This document shows, piece after piece, positions 33,133 to 40,356 of a stretch of DNA of 64,000 bases. The notes below the pieces were generated by a model. The model was not told the origin of the DNA and did not search any database. It was given only the letters and a program-made list of their open reading frames with translations. This DNA comes from Bacillus sp. EB01 (GTDB taxonomy: Bacteria; Bacillota; Bacilli; Bacillales; Cytobacillaceae). Made by a program: the position numbers and the translations under genes. The stretch covers positions 3,308,052 to 3,372,051 of the forward strand of contig NZ_HG964497.1 of assembly GCF_000613125.1 (NCBI RefSeq), written 5' to 3'. Numbering within the stretch: position 1 is the first letter of the stretch; each line of letters begins with the position of its first letter.

Positions 33133-33720
33133 ATGAAAAATTCTAGAAGAAAACGAAAAAACAGAAGAACAAAAAATCTCATCTTCCTTTTCCTTGTAGC
33201 CGGCGTTCTGTTCCTCGTCTGGAGGTCAATAGGATACCCAGGACTTTATTATCCTGGAAAAAATGCGCCAATGCCATCAGCACTTCACCCTGAGGTAAAA
33301 CAGAAAGCGGACACGCTCGTTAGCCGGGCAGCCGAAAAAGGCATTACTATTCAAATTTATGAAGGCTTTCGCAGCAATCAGGAGCAGGAAGAGCTATACG
33401 CGCAAGGACGAACTGAAAAAGGAAACATTGTCACACACGCCCGTGCCGGCGAGTCTTATCATAATTTTGGACTGGCTGTTGATTTTGCACTCCTTACAAA
33501 GGATGAACGGCTCATATGGGACATGGAATATGACATGAACGGCAACGGCCGAAGTGATTGGAACGAGGTTGTTGCAATCGCTAAGGAGCTAGGTTTTGAG
33601 TGGGGCGGCGATTGGCCAAACTTTAAGGATTATCCCCACCTTCAAATGACCTTCGGATTATCGATAAGGGAGCTCCAGTGGGGGAAGAGGCCGCCGGGAA
33701 GCAATATTGCGGAAAAATAG
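33133..33720 (+). CDS. M15-family peptidoglycan peptidase (CwlK/VanY-like)
   Basis: A 195-residue protein with a basic N-terminus, one membrane anchor (LIFLFLVAGVLFLVW) and an M15 domain: YEGFRSNQEQEELYAQGR, SYHNFGLAVDFAL (zinc His and Asp) and DYPHLQM (third zinc His). CwlK-type enzymes cut the L-Ala-D-Glu bond of the stem peptide; VanY types act as D,D-carboxypeptidases. The pattern HNFGLAVD and the Gly-Asp-Trp region (EWGGDWPNFKDYPH) are closer to CwlK. SD GGAGAG precedes the ATG. Confidence 0.87.
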   Translation: MKNSRRKRKNRRTKNLIFLFLVAGVLFLVWRSIGYPGLYYPGKNAPMPSALHPEVKQKADTLVSRAAEKGITIQIYEGFRSNQEQEELYAQGRTEKGNIVTHARAGESYHNFGLAVDFALLTKDERLIWDMEYDMNGNGRSDWNEVVAIAKELGFEWGGDWPNFKDYPHLQMTFGLSIRELQWGKRPPGSNIAEK

Positions 33721-33730
33721 GATTCATATG

Positions 33731-33762
33731 AAAAACGGCGGGCCATCGGGACCCGCCGTTTT
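33731..33762 (+). terminator. terminator of the M15 peptidase gene
   Basis: AAACGGCGGG and CCCGCCGTTT form a ten-base-pair perfect stem. Confidence 0.9.
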
Positions 33763-33801
33763 ATGTATGAAAGGGATCAGCTTTCGTCGCAAGTTTTTAA
33801 G

Positions 33802-34170
33802 TTAACATTGACCTGACATCTCAAGCTGTTCAAGAGTGGCCAACAGGCCATTGAAATCGGGTTTTTGGATAAATCCCTTTGCCCCTTGCTCCAGTGATTG
33901 GGTTACCAGGCAGTCATCCTTGAATGTAGACATCATAAAGACCGAAGCGTTCGGATTGATCCTAACAATTTCCCTCAATGTTTCGTATCCGTTCATTTGA
34001 GGCATGAGAAATTCAAGCATGACGATATCAGGATTTATGGCCAAAAATTTTTGGACTGCCTGCTTCCCATCTTCGGCCTCTCCAGTGATTTTGTACTGGG
34101 TTCTGTGAAGCTTTTGTTTAAGTACGCTTCGGATAAAGAGAGAACGATCAGCAACTAATATTGATTTCAT
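33802..34170 (-). CDS. stand-alone receiver-domain protein with altered active site
   Basis: A 122-residue CheY-like fold without an output domain. Key positions are changed: the first acidic pair is A7-D8-R9 rather than DD, and the phosphoacceptor Asp is Glu (E53 in VMLEFLMP). The Ser/Thr (S81) and Lys (K103 in IQKP) positions are kept. It therefore may not be phosphorylated or may mimic the active form. The start at 34170 has GAAGGGG nine bases upstream. It is preceded by a c-di-GMP-I riboswitch, so its level should depend on c-di-GMP. No kinase gene is adjacent. Confidence 0.85.
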   Translation of the reverse strand: MKSILVADRSLFIRSVLKQKLHRTQYKITGEAEDGKQAVQKFLAINPDIVMLEFLMPQMNGYETLREIVRINPNASVFMMSTFKDDCLVTQSLEQGAKGFIQKPDFNGLLATLEQLEMSGQC

Positions 34171-34231
34171 GTGCAAGAACCCCTTCGCCATTTTAAAAGG
34201 CAAATCAGGTAAAGATCATTTTATTTGTATA

Positions 34232-34316
34232 TGTACCTGCAACCCGGCTGCCATGACAATGTCTTGTTTTAGGCCCGTGGCTTTGCGTCTTTTACTTTCG
34301 TAAAATTTGCCCTTTC
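34232..34316 (-). promoter_or_regulatory. cyclic di-GMP-I riboswitch (GEMM-I aptamer)
   Basis: On the minus strand the leader shows the conserved order: GGGCAAA, a hairpin closed by a GAAA tetraloop (TTTTACGAAAGTAAAA), then GACGCAAAGCC, GGCCTAAAA, a second hairpin and ATGGCAGCCGGGTTGC. These are the landmark blocks of the GEMM-I class, including the tetraloop that docks into its receptor. It ends about 60 bases before the receiver gene start. I see no clear terminator in between, so control may be on translation. The call rests on motif recall, not on a covariance search. Confidence 0.88.
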
Positions 34317-34320
34317 TCAC

Positions 34321-34348
34321 ATACTAGCACGAGTAACTAGTTAAACAA
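34321..34348 (-). promoter_or_regulatory. promoter of the riboswitch-receiver transcript
   Basis: On the minus strand TTGTTT (34348-34343), a 16-base spacer and TAGTAT (34326-34321), with TG one base upstream of the -10 (extended -10). It would start the RNA a few bases before the aptamer. Confidence 0.6.
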
Positions 34349-34379
34349 TAGGACTTTTGTCATAATTATTTCGACAAAG

Positions 34380-34878
34380 CGAACGCGCATTCTTAACGGG
34401 AATTAGCGGAAAACCCTGTAATAATAAGAAATATGAGGAATTTAATGAGTGTGATGGAGATGAGTGGATAGGGTTGGGAAAATTTCCTCATTGTGCATTC
34501 GGACAGCGGCTATGGGTTAGCTGAAGGGCGCTTTGTGCCAGTTCAAGAATGGACTGTTCCTCTCTTTACCGAACATCGTACCAGTCCGATAAGTGAAATT
34601 TGTGTCTGGATTGTGAATAACGTTGATATATTCAAAGATGTGGTAGAGAAAAATTGAGATGAAATGACTTGCCACAAGGTTTTTAACAACGGCCGGCGGC
34701 CCCGGATTCAACCTTGACATATCGTAGTGAGGGGGAAAATGGATAAGGATTCTTGATATTCATAGATGTTTTGGAGGGAAGTACAATTTTCGTTTCGTGA
34801 TATATATATGCCACCACTACTTGAAGCAAGGCACCGATTAAGCGGATATAGCAATAATCCAAACAGGTGAATCTAACG
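34380..34878. other. gene-free stretch, nothing convincing seen
   Basis: Two short minus-strand frames (about 67-69 codons at 34517-34892) have no ribosome site, signal or family sequence, and overlap one another. A GGCCGGCGGCC palindrome lies at about 34692. I call no gene here. Confidence 0.5.
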
Positions 34879-34915
34879 AAAAAGCCGCCCAACGTTCAAA
34901 GATGGGCGGCTTTCT
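34879..34915. terminator. terminator downstream of csbD
   Basis: AAAGCCGCCC and GGGCGGCTTT form a perfect stem with A and T flanks; it lies 25 bases after the csbD stop on the minus strand. Confidence 0.88.
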
Positions 34916-34939
34916 TACGATATTAAAAGGAACTAAAGG

Positions 34940-35140
34940 TTATCTCATTCTATCTGCATGGTCATTGAATTTACTAGCGAGTTTTTCCTTGGCATGGCCT
35001 AGCTTTTCCTCTGCATGGCCCTTGCCCTTGTCAAAATTTCCTTCTGCTTCTAGTGATTCATTTCCAGAAAGTTTTCCAAGAGTCCTTTTCGTTTCACCTT
35101 CTAGCTTGTCGAATGCACCTTTCGATTCATGTTTGTTCAT
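34940..35140 (-). CDS. csbD: CsbD-family general stress protein
   Basis: A 66-residue, very hydrophilic protein: KGAFDKLEGETKRTLGKLSGNESLEAEGNFDKGKGHAEEKLGHAKEKL matches the CsbD pattern of Lys/Glu/Gly-rich helices. B. subtilis csbD is a sigma-B regulon member; its molecular role is unknown. Here a consensus sigma-B promoter lies upstream. The ATG follows AAAGGAGG. Confidence 0.9.
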   Translation of the reverse strand: MNKHESKGAFDKLEGETKRTLGKLSGNESLEAEGNFDKGKGHAEEKLGHAKEKLASKFNDHADRMR

Positions 35141-35178
35141 AGTTGTTTGCCTCCTTTGTTTGTTGCTCTACTCTTTCT

Positions 35179-35204
35179 ATACCCTGAGTGGAGGTGGACC
35201 AAAC
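35179..35204 (-). promoter_or_regulatory. sigma-B promoter of csbD
   Basis: On the minus strand GTTTGG (35204-35199), a 14-base spacer and GGGTAT (35184-35179). The -10 is exact and the -35 has the core GTTT. Confidence 0.82.
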
Positions 35205-35269
35205 AATGGAGGCCTATCATCGCGGTATACTAATATATAAAAAAGCACATTTTTAACGTTCTTGATAGT

Positions 35270-36532
35270 TTATGATGCGGCTTTAGGAGCAAGGGAGTTC
35301 TTTAGCCAATCCCTGCCTTCAACTAGGCGTGCAACAAGCATGGCACAAACAGTATTGCCAGTTGAGTTCAGCAGTGTGGCAGGTGCATCAATGATTGTTG
35401 AAATTACCGCGATAATTGGCAGTACTTCTGGTGGAAAGCCAAATACACTGATAATCAGCATTTCACCAATCATCCCGCCTCCCGGAATGGCGCCCATCAC
35501 GGCCCCCACGAGAAACGCCACGGCAAGAATGCTTGCTATACTAGAAACGCTGGTCATCTCTTTTCCAAACAATCCAAACAGGAAGACAATTTTTAGGACA
35601 CCGCCAAAAACAGATCCATCCTTATGGGTGTTGGCGCCTAACGGGATGACAGTTTCAGCAATATCCTTGGGCACACCCATCTTTTTTGCGGCCTCAAGAT
35701 TGATTGGGATACTGGCGGCACTTGAACATGTTGCAATAGCGGTGACAGAAGGAGCCAGCGCATTTTTCCAGAATGTACGAACGCCTTCCTGGCCTGCTGC
35801 CAAGAATGCATATAATGTGTAAAAACCAAAATAATAGATGACGGTTAACCCTAGATAGAGTATGAACGTCCGCAGGTAGCCTTCGAGTATTTGCGGGCCA
35901 AGTTCTCCGATGACTGCAGCAAAATATGCTCCCAAGCCAATCGGTGCATAGTACATAACTATCTTGACCACTTTCATCATAACTTCAGTAGCAGATGATA
36001 GAAACAAAGCCACAGGCTTGCCTTTTTCACCTGTCATTGCGGTTGCCAGTCCAAATAGGACAGAGAATACAATCAATTGCAGCATATTGCTTTTTGAAAA
36101 AAGGTTTACGAAATCAGGGACTGTAACCGTAGCAACAAGCTGGTCAGCCAGCGAAATGTCCTGTGCTTCAGCTGGATCGGCTTTATCCATCATTTTTTCG
36201 ATTGCTGCAACATCAGTGTTTTCAAGCGGATTAATAAGCGAAGTTCCAATAAATCCGATTACCGCAGATAAGGCGGCAGTAAGGAAAAACACAAGGAAAA
36301 TGCTTCCCATTATCCTGCCTAGCCGTTTCATTCCTTCCATATTTGCAATTGAGGATGAAATACTGAAGAATACTAATGGAACGATAATCATAAATAATAG
36401 ATTTAAGAATAAGTCCCCAAGCGGCTTTACAATAGCGGCATCCGTTCCGAAAACAACTCCGACAATACCCCCGATAACCAGTGCTGCAAGCAGGATGACG
36501 GAAGATGCGTAGGTTTTAAGAATCGAAGTCAT
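35270..36532 (-). CDS. dicarboxylate/amino-acid:cation symporter (DAACS family)
   Basis: A 420-residue transporter with the GltP/DctA core: FMIIVPLVFFSISSSI, the Ser-rich reentrant loop ATCSSAASIPIN (HP1), GANTHKDGSVFGG (TM7 region) and IDAPATLLNSTGNTVCAMLVAR (HP2/TM8). It should import glutamate, aspartate or C4-dicarboxylates with H+ or Na+. The pattern THKDGS in place of NMDG in TM7 is a known variant in the family. It is monocistronic; I saw no obvious regulator site. Confidence 0.9.
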   Translation of the reverse strand: MTSILKTYASSVILLAALVIGGIVGVVFGTDAAIVKPLGDLFLNLLFMIIVPLVFFSISSSIANMEGMKRLGRIMGSIFLVFFLTAALSAVIGFIGTSLINPLENTDVAAIEKMMDKADPAEAQDISLADQLVATVTVPDFVNLFSKSNMLQLIVFSVLFGLATAMTGEKGKPVALFLSSATEVMMKVVKIVMYYAPIGLGAYFAAVIGELGPQILEGYLRTFILYLGLTVIYYFGFYTLYAFLAAGQEGVRTFWKNALAPSVTAIATCSSAASIPINLEAAKKMGVPKDIAETVIPLGANTHKDGSVFGGVLKIVFLFGLFGKEMTSVSSIASILAVAFLVGAVMGAIPGGGMIGEMLIISVFGFPPEVLPIIAVISTIIDAPATLLNSTGNTVCAMLVARLVEGRDWLKNSLAPKAAS

Positions 36533-36604
36533 ACATTTACCTTCTTCCTGGTACTGTAATGTGTGTAGTAAGTATATTTTTTGTAAAAAGAATTATGAAA
36601 AGAG

Positions 36605-36640
36605 AGAGGGGACTGTCACAGATTTGTGCCATCCCCTTTT
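36605..36640 (-). terminator. terminator of the M42 peptidase gene
   Basis: AGGGGA and TCCCCT arms with an inner GCACA/TGTG pair form an interrupted stem just beyond the gene stop at 36645. Confidence 0.65.
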
Positions 36641-36644
36641 ATGT

Positions 36645-37691
36645 TTAAACCATTTCCGACTGAACATATTCAACTAGAAGGGAGAAGGTATGTTCAAGTG
36701 AAGAACGATGTGTCCTCTCATATGCATGTGATGAGTCGATTCCAGGACCTACTAGTCCGTGGACGATGTCATGCCCGGATTTGATTGCTGCTGATGCGTC
36801 AGAACCGTAATATGGGTAAATATCAAGTTTGTATGGAATCCCGTTTTCTTCAGCGAGTTGGACCAGTTTTTTTCGTAATCCATAATGATATGGACCACTT
36901 GCATCTTTCACACAAATGGATACAGTGTATTCATCTGTCTGCTGGCCATCACCCATTGCACCCATGTCGACAGCAAGGTACTCGACAGTCTCAGGAGTAA
37001 TATTTGAATTGCCGCCATACCCAATTTCTTCGTTATTTGAAAAAAGGAAATGAGTGGTATAAGGAAGTTCAATTCCTTCTGTTTTCACCTTTTTAATTAA
37101 CTCAAGGAGGATTGCTACACTAGCTTTATCATCCAGATGGCGGGATTTCACATAGCCGGATTCTGTAACCTGAACCCGTGGATCAAACGAGACAAAATCC
37201 CCAACTTCAATTCCAAGTGCGCGTACTTCCTCGGCGCTATGTACCTTTTCATCAATCCTGATTTCAATATTAGCCTGATTGCGTTCTGCTTTGCCGGCAT
37301 CTTTGTAGACATGGACGGATTGCTGGTGCATAAGGATTGTTCCTGTATATGTTTTTCCTGAGCTTGTTTCAATTGTACAGTATTCGCCCTCGATTGAATT
37401 GAAAGTGAAGCCGCCGATCAAATCAATCTTCAGACGGCCGCTTGGCTTGATCTCCTTAACCATCGCTCCTAGTGTATCAAGGTGGGCGGTCAGCATTCGA
37501 TGCCTGCTGTCGTCTTTTCCTTTGAGACTTGCAATTAACCCGCCTTTTCTATTCCTGTTAGTTTCCAAACCAAGATCTCCGAGGAACTTTTCCACAAAAG
37601 CTATTGCTTTGTCTGTATTGCCTGTTGGGCTCGGAATAGAAACTAGTTCCGTCAAAACCGTTACAATTTCATCCGTATGTCCTTTTTCCAT
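36645..37691 (-). CDS. M42-family metallo-aminopeptidase
   Basis: A 348-residue enzyme with the M42 zinc motifs LTAHLDTLG, SRHLDDKASV, FLFSNNEEIGYG, AVDMG and the final His in SSHAYERTH. Such tetrahedral aminopeptidases trim peptides in the cytosol using two Co/Zn ions. The start at 37691 (ATG) has AGAGGCGG five bases upstream; the preceding TTG is less likely. It sits alone between the DAACS gene and a divergent small membrane-protein gene. Confidence 0.9.
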   Translation of the reverse strand: MEKGHTDEIVTVLTELVSIPSPTGNTDKAIAFVEKFLGDLGLETNRNRKGGLIASLKGKDDSRHRMLTAHLDTLGAMVKEIKPSGRLKIDLIGGFTFNSIEGEYCTIETSSGKTYTGTILMHQQSVHVYKDAGKAERNQANIEIRIDEKVHSAEEVRALGIEVGDFVSFDPRVQVTESGYVKSRHLDDKASVAILLELIKKVKTEGIELPYTTHFLFSNNEEIGYGGNSNITPETVEYLAVDMGAMGDGQQTDEYTVSICVKDASGPYHYGLRKKLVQLAEENGIPYKLDIYPYYGSDASAAIKSGHDIVHGLVGPGIDSSHAYERTHRSSLEHTFSLLVEYVQSEMV

Positions 37692-37871
37692 CAAAACCGC
37701 CTCTTTCTCTGTCTAATATTTCCTTACAATTATACATCCACAGTAAGGCAGTGTGAAATAATTTCATATTCTTCATGTCAGCCGTGAATTTTTTAAAGGG
37801 GAAGGCATACGGTAAAAGGTGGCAGATTTTTTCCAAAAGTTGATTAAATCTATTCCAGGAGGGGTAATAAT

Positions 37872-37937
37872 GTGAATACAGAATGGGTACAGCTTTTGCC
37901 TATTCAAATTAAAAAGATAGTGGGGGAGACAAAGTGA
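37872..37937 (+). CDS. possible 21-aa leader peptide
   Basis: A GTG-started frame (MNTEWVQLLPIQIKKIVGETK) behind AGGAGGGG, whose TGA overlaps the GTG of the next gene by GTGA. The layout suggests translational coupling. It could also be the decayed N-terminus of a longer lost protein. Very short, so uncertain. Confidence 0.35.
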   Translation: MNTEWVQLLPIQIKKIVGETK

Positions 37938-38242
37938 CCAGGTACGAAATGAACCATATACAACCTAAAAAAACGAATTTGTACAAGTGGATTGCGACAT
38001 TTGCTTTCTTGCTACTCTGTATAGGGCTCATGTTAGGATTCAGCAAATATGCGCAAAGCACAATAAAAATAGAGGCGCCACAAATAGATAACGGGCGAAA
38101 AGTCATCGTCTATCTTCCAAATGGAAAAGAAGTTTTTACCTATGAAAATCTCATTGTTAAAGAAGGCGACAAGCTTTTATATAAAGGTGAACGAAACACT
38201 CTCGACCTGACCGGCGGGAAAGTTGAATATAAAGACTGGTAA
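37934..38242 (+). CDS. small single-pass membrane protein, unknown function
   Basis: A 102-residue protein with one membrane segment (WIATFAFLLLCIGLMLGF, about 19-36) and an outer C-terminal beta-rich part (KVIVYLPNGKEVFTYENLIVKEGDKLLYKGERNTLDL). The GTG at 37934 is preceded by GGGGGAGA and overlaps the end of the leader frame; an ATG five codons later is possible. I do not recognise the family. Confidence 0.65.
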   Translation: MTRYEMNHIQPKKTNLYKWIATFAFLLLCIGLMLGFSKYAQSTIKIEAPQIDNGRKVIVYLPNGKEVFTYENLIVKEGDKLLYKGERNTLDLTGGKVEYKDW

Positions 38243-38246
38243 AAAC

Positions 38247-38452
38247 AAAAGCGCAAGCGCCTTCGTGACAGGCTAAGAACGCCTGTCCCTGCGATGATTA
38301 TTCTAAGGAGCTTTCCTTAGTGGTCATCGCCGTACAAAATGGAGGGACTTCGACTGAGATAAAGGAATCACGAAGAGCGATAGCGATTCGATGATGACTT
38401 ATCGTAGGGAGGAGGCCTGAAGTTTGCGCACGCGTAAGCGCTGGAGCTGGAT
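38247..38452. repeat. structured intergenic repeat element (AAAGCGCAAGCGCC ... AGCGCTGGAGCTGGAT type)
   Basis: The 206-base stretch begins AAAAGCGCAAGCGCC and ends AAGCGCTGGAGCTGGAT, the ends I recall from a widespread Bacillaceae intergenic element. It contains perfect hairpins GACAGGC...GCCTGTC (38267-38287) and CTAAGGA...TCCTTAG (38303-38320) and several weaker ones. It has no coding frame. A fragment beginning AAAAGCGGAAGCG occurs at about 62098. It may be a mobile, REP/MITE-like element or a structured RNA. Confidence 0.6.
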
Positions 38453-38461
38453 GCACTAAAA

Positions 38462-38494
38462 GAGGGCTGCACCCGAGTATGGGGGCAGCCCTTT
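38462..38494 (+). terminator. hairpin terminator after the repeat element
   Basis: GGGCTGCACCC and GGGGGCAGCCC (one mismatch) with CTTTCT tail. It may end the small membrane-protein transcript. Confidence 0.7.
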
Positions 38495-38551
38495 CTATAT
38501 GTAAATACATAAAATTGGGGTTATGGAAAAGAGAACGACCCATATAACGAT

Positions 38552-38748
38552 GGTGGATTAATCTTGACCTGCGGGAAGGGATTAATCCACCAAATCCTTT
38601 TTGGTGGATTAATCCTGTGCCTTCGGGAAGAGATTAATCCACGAAATCCCTTTTGGTGGATTAATCGTGTGACTTTGGAAAGAGATTTGTCCACGAAACC
38701 TCTTTTGGTGGATTAATCGTAAAGCTGAGGGAGGAGTTTAATCCACGA
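38552..38748. repeat. four tandem hairpins with 52-bp period (GGTGGATTAATC)
   Basis: GGTGGATTAATC starts at 38552, 38603, 38655 and 38707 (spacing 51-52). Each unit ends with an inverted copy (GATTAATCCAC, or GATTTGTCCAC and GTTTAATCCAC in the last two), so each folds into a 10-12 bp hairpin with a variable purine-rich loop. It fills the gap before corA, together with the elements just upstream. No reading frame is present. Confidence 0.88.
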
Positions 38749-38793
38749 AAATATTTAAGGGAACCCGTGGTTAGTTAAAGGAGTTGATTAGAG

Positions 38794-39741
38794 CTATTTA
38801 AACCAGCCCTTCCTCCAGAAAAACAGGAACATGGACAAGCCGATCAAACCCATAACCCCTAATGATGCAAAATATCCATACTTCCATGCAGTTTCAGGCA
38901 TATACTCGAAATTCATACCATAAATACCGGCAATAAAAGTCAGTGGCATGAAAATGGTTGTGATTACGGTTAAAACCTTCATCACCCGGTTAGTTTCATG
39001 TGAATTCATCGACAGCACGCTATCTCTAATATCTTTTGTCAATTCCCGATTGGAGTCCACTAAATCCGTCAGTTTCAGCAGGTGGTCATGAATATCAGAG
39101 AAATAGGCAGACTTGAGCTGAAGCTCGGTAAGCTTTTGAGAGTTGAGCATCCTGTATACCAAGTCCCTTGTGGGAGCAACAGTATGACGCAGCACTAGCA
39201 AGTCTTTCCGGATATCAAAAACTTCCTTTAACAAGTCTTCAGTAGAACCTCCTGTATAAGCCTCATCCATATCATTCAAATGGTCTTCAATCCTGTAAAG
39301 GGGCGGAAAATAATTATCAACCAATTGGTCCAGAATGTGATAAAGAACGAGGGACGGGCTATAGGTATCCTGGTTTTTTGATGTAAGAACCCTCCGCCAT
39401 ATCTCACTAATTTCCGGTGATGGATGATTATGAAAGGTTACAATATAATTTTCAGCAAGGAAAATGTTGACTTCCTCTTTTTCAAGAGTTACCTGGTTAA
39501 TCGAATGGGCGACGAAAAAGGTGTAGCCTTCATAATAATCCAGCTTCGGTCGCTGCTTTCTGTGCAGGCAGTCCTCAATTGCAAGGGGATGGAAATTAAG
39601 CGGGCTGGCAAGCCTGGTGACTTCATCGTCCGTTGGGTTATTAAAATCAATCCAGTACCAAGATTTCTTATTTAATAAAGCTTTTATTGGAGCATTTTCT
39701 TGTAAAATGCCGTTTTCTCCAAAGGAAATTGTCCGTATCAT
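38794..39741 (-). CDS. corA: CorA-family magnesium/cobalt transporter
   Basis: A 315-residue protein with a large N-terminal cytosolic funnel domain (WIDFNNPTDDEVTRLASPLNFHPLAIEDCLHRKQRPKLDYYEGYTFFV is typical) and two C-terminal membrane segments, the first ending in the signature GMN at residues 275-277 (IYGMNFEYMPE). It is a pentameric channel for Mg2+. The last residues are basic (WRKGWFK), as usual. The gene stands alone; no Mg-responsive leader is obvious upstream. Confidence 0.93.
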   Translation of the reverse strand: MIRTISFGENGILQENAPIKALLNKKSWYWIDFNNPTDDEVTRLASPLNFHPLAIEDCLHRKQRPKLDYYEGYTFFVAHSINQVTLEKEEVNIFLAENYIVTFHNHPSPEISEIWRRVLTSKNQDTYSPSLVLYHILDQLVDNYFPPLYRIEDHLNDMDEAYTGGSTEDLLKEVFDIRKDLLVLRHTVAPTRDLVYRMLNSQKLTELQLKSAYFSDIHDHLLKLTDLVDSNRELTKDIRDSVLSMNSHETNRVMKVLTVITTIFMPLTFIAGIYGMNFEYMPETAWKYGYFASLGVMGLIGLSMFLFFWRKGWFK

Positions 39742-40029
39742 AAGTAAGTAATTCTCCTACATGCTTTTATAACATCATAGCAAAGTTTACGAGTTAGTGA
39801 AAAACTTGATTCATGTATTCTTGTTTTCTGAATATTCCGCGGTTTAATAATTATTTTTAAAATCGATGAATTAATTTTAAAACTGTTAGAAATAATTAAA
39901 ATACTGTTAGAATTAATTCGAAACTCACTTAATTATTTTCCCATGAGTTTTGGGTATAAACTAATTTAATGACTGCCAACGGAATTTTTGTAAAAGGAAA
40001 GACGGCAAGAAAAAATTTCCGTTCAAAAT
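39742..40029. other. AT-rich gene-free stretch between divergent corA and proS
   Basis: It must hold the corA promoter. Two loose repeats of AACTGTTAGAA(A/T)TAATT occur at about 39880-39920. I see no gene. Confidence 0.45.
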
Positions 40030-40059
40030 TTGACTTTGCATATTGGGATTTTATATAAT
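40030..40059 (+). promoter_or_regulatory. sigma-A promoter of the T-box/proS transcript
   Basis: TTGACT at 40030-40035, an 18-base spacer and TATAAT at 40054-40059; the RNA should start near 40066. Confidence 0.75.
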
Positions 40060-40080
40060 TTTGTAAAATTAACAAAAGAA

Positions 40081-40307
40081 ACTGTGATGGGGAATAGTAA
40101 AATGGATATGCACCTTTCCAGAGAGGAAGCCGATTGCTGAGAGGTTTCCAGGCTGCACATTTGAACCTGCCCCGGAGTTCTGTATCGGGCATATTAGCGA
40201 AGATACGGCGGAATGTTCCGTTATACGATAAGTGCGCAGGGAGTTCCTTGCGAATTAGGGTGGTACCGCCAGGCCATGGTCCCTTTTTATGGGATTATGG
40301 CCTTTTT
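40081..40307 (+). promoter_or_regulatory. T-box riboswitch (tRNA-Pro sensing)
   Basis: A leader with stem-loops, the conserved T-box AGGGTGGTACCGCCA at 40257-40271 (core GGTGGTACCGC), and a terminator in which GGCCATGGTCCC pairs with GGGATTATGGCC followed by TTTTTT (about 40274-40307). Uncharged tRNA binds the specifier loop and the T-box and prevents the terminator. The gene behind it is proline-tRNA ligase; a CCT triplet at 40166-40168 near GAAC is a candidate specifier, not confirmed by folding. Confidence 0.92.
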
Positions 40308-40356
40308 TGTATGGAATCGGAAACGGCCGCAGCCACTTAAAAAGGAGAGATATAAC

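Noticed and set aside
34517-34892. Two overlapping minus-strand frames of 67 and 69 codons
   Set aside because: They overlap one another in different frames, lack ribosome sites and have a random-looking composition.
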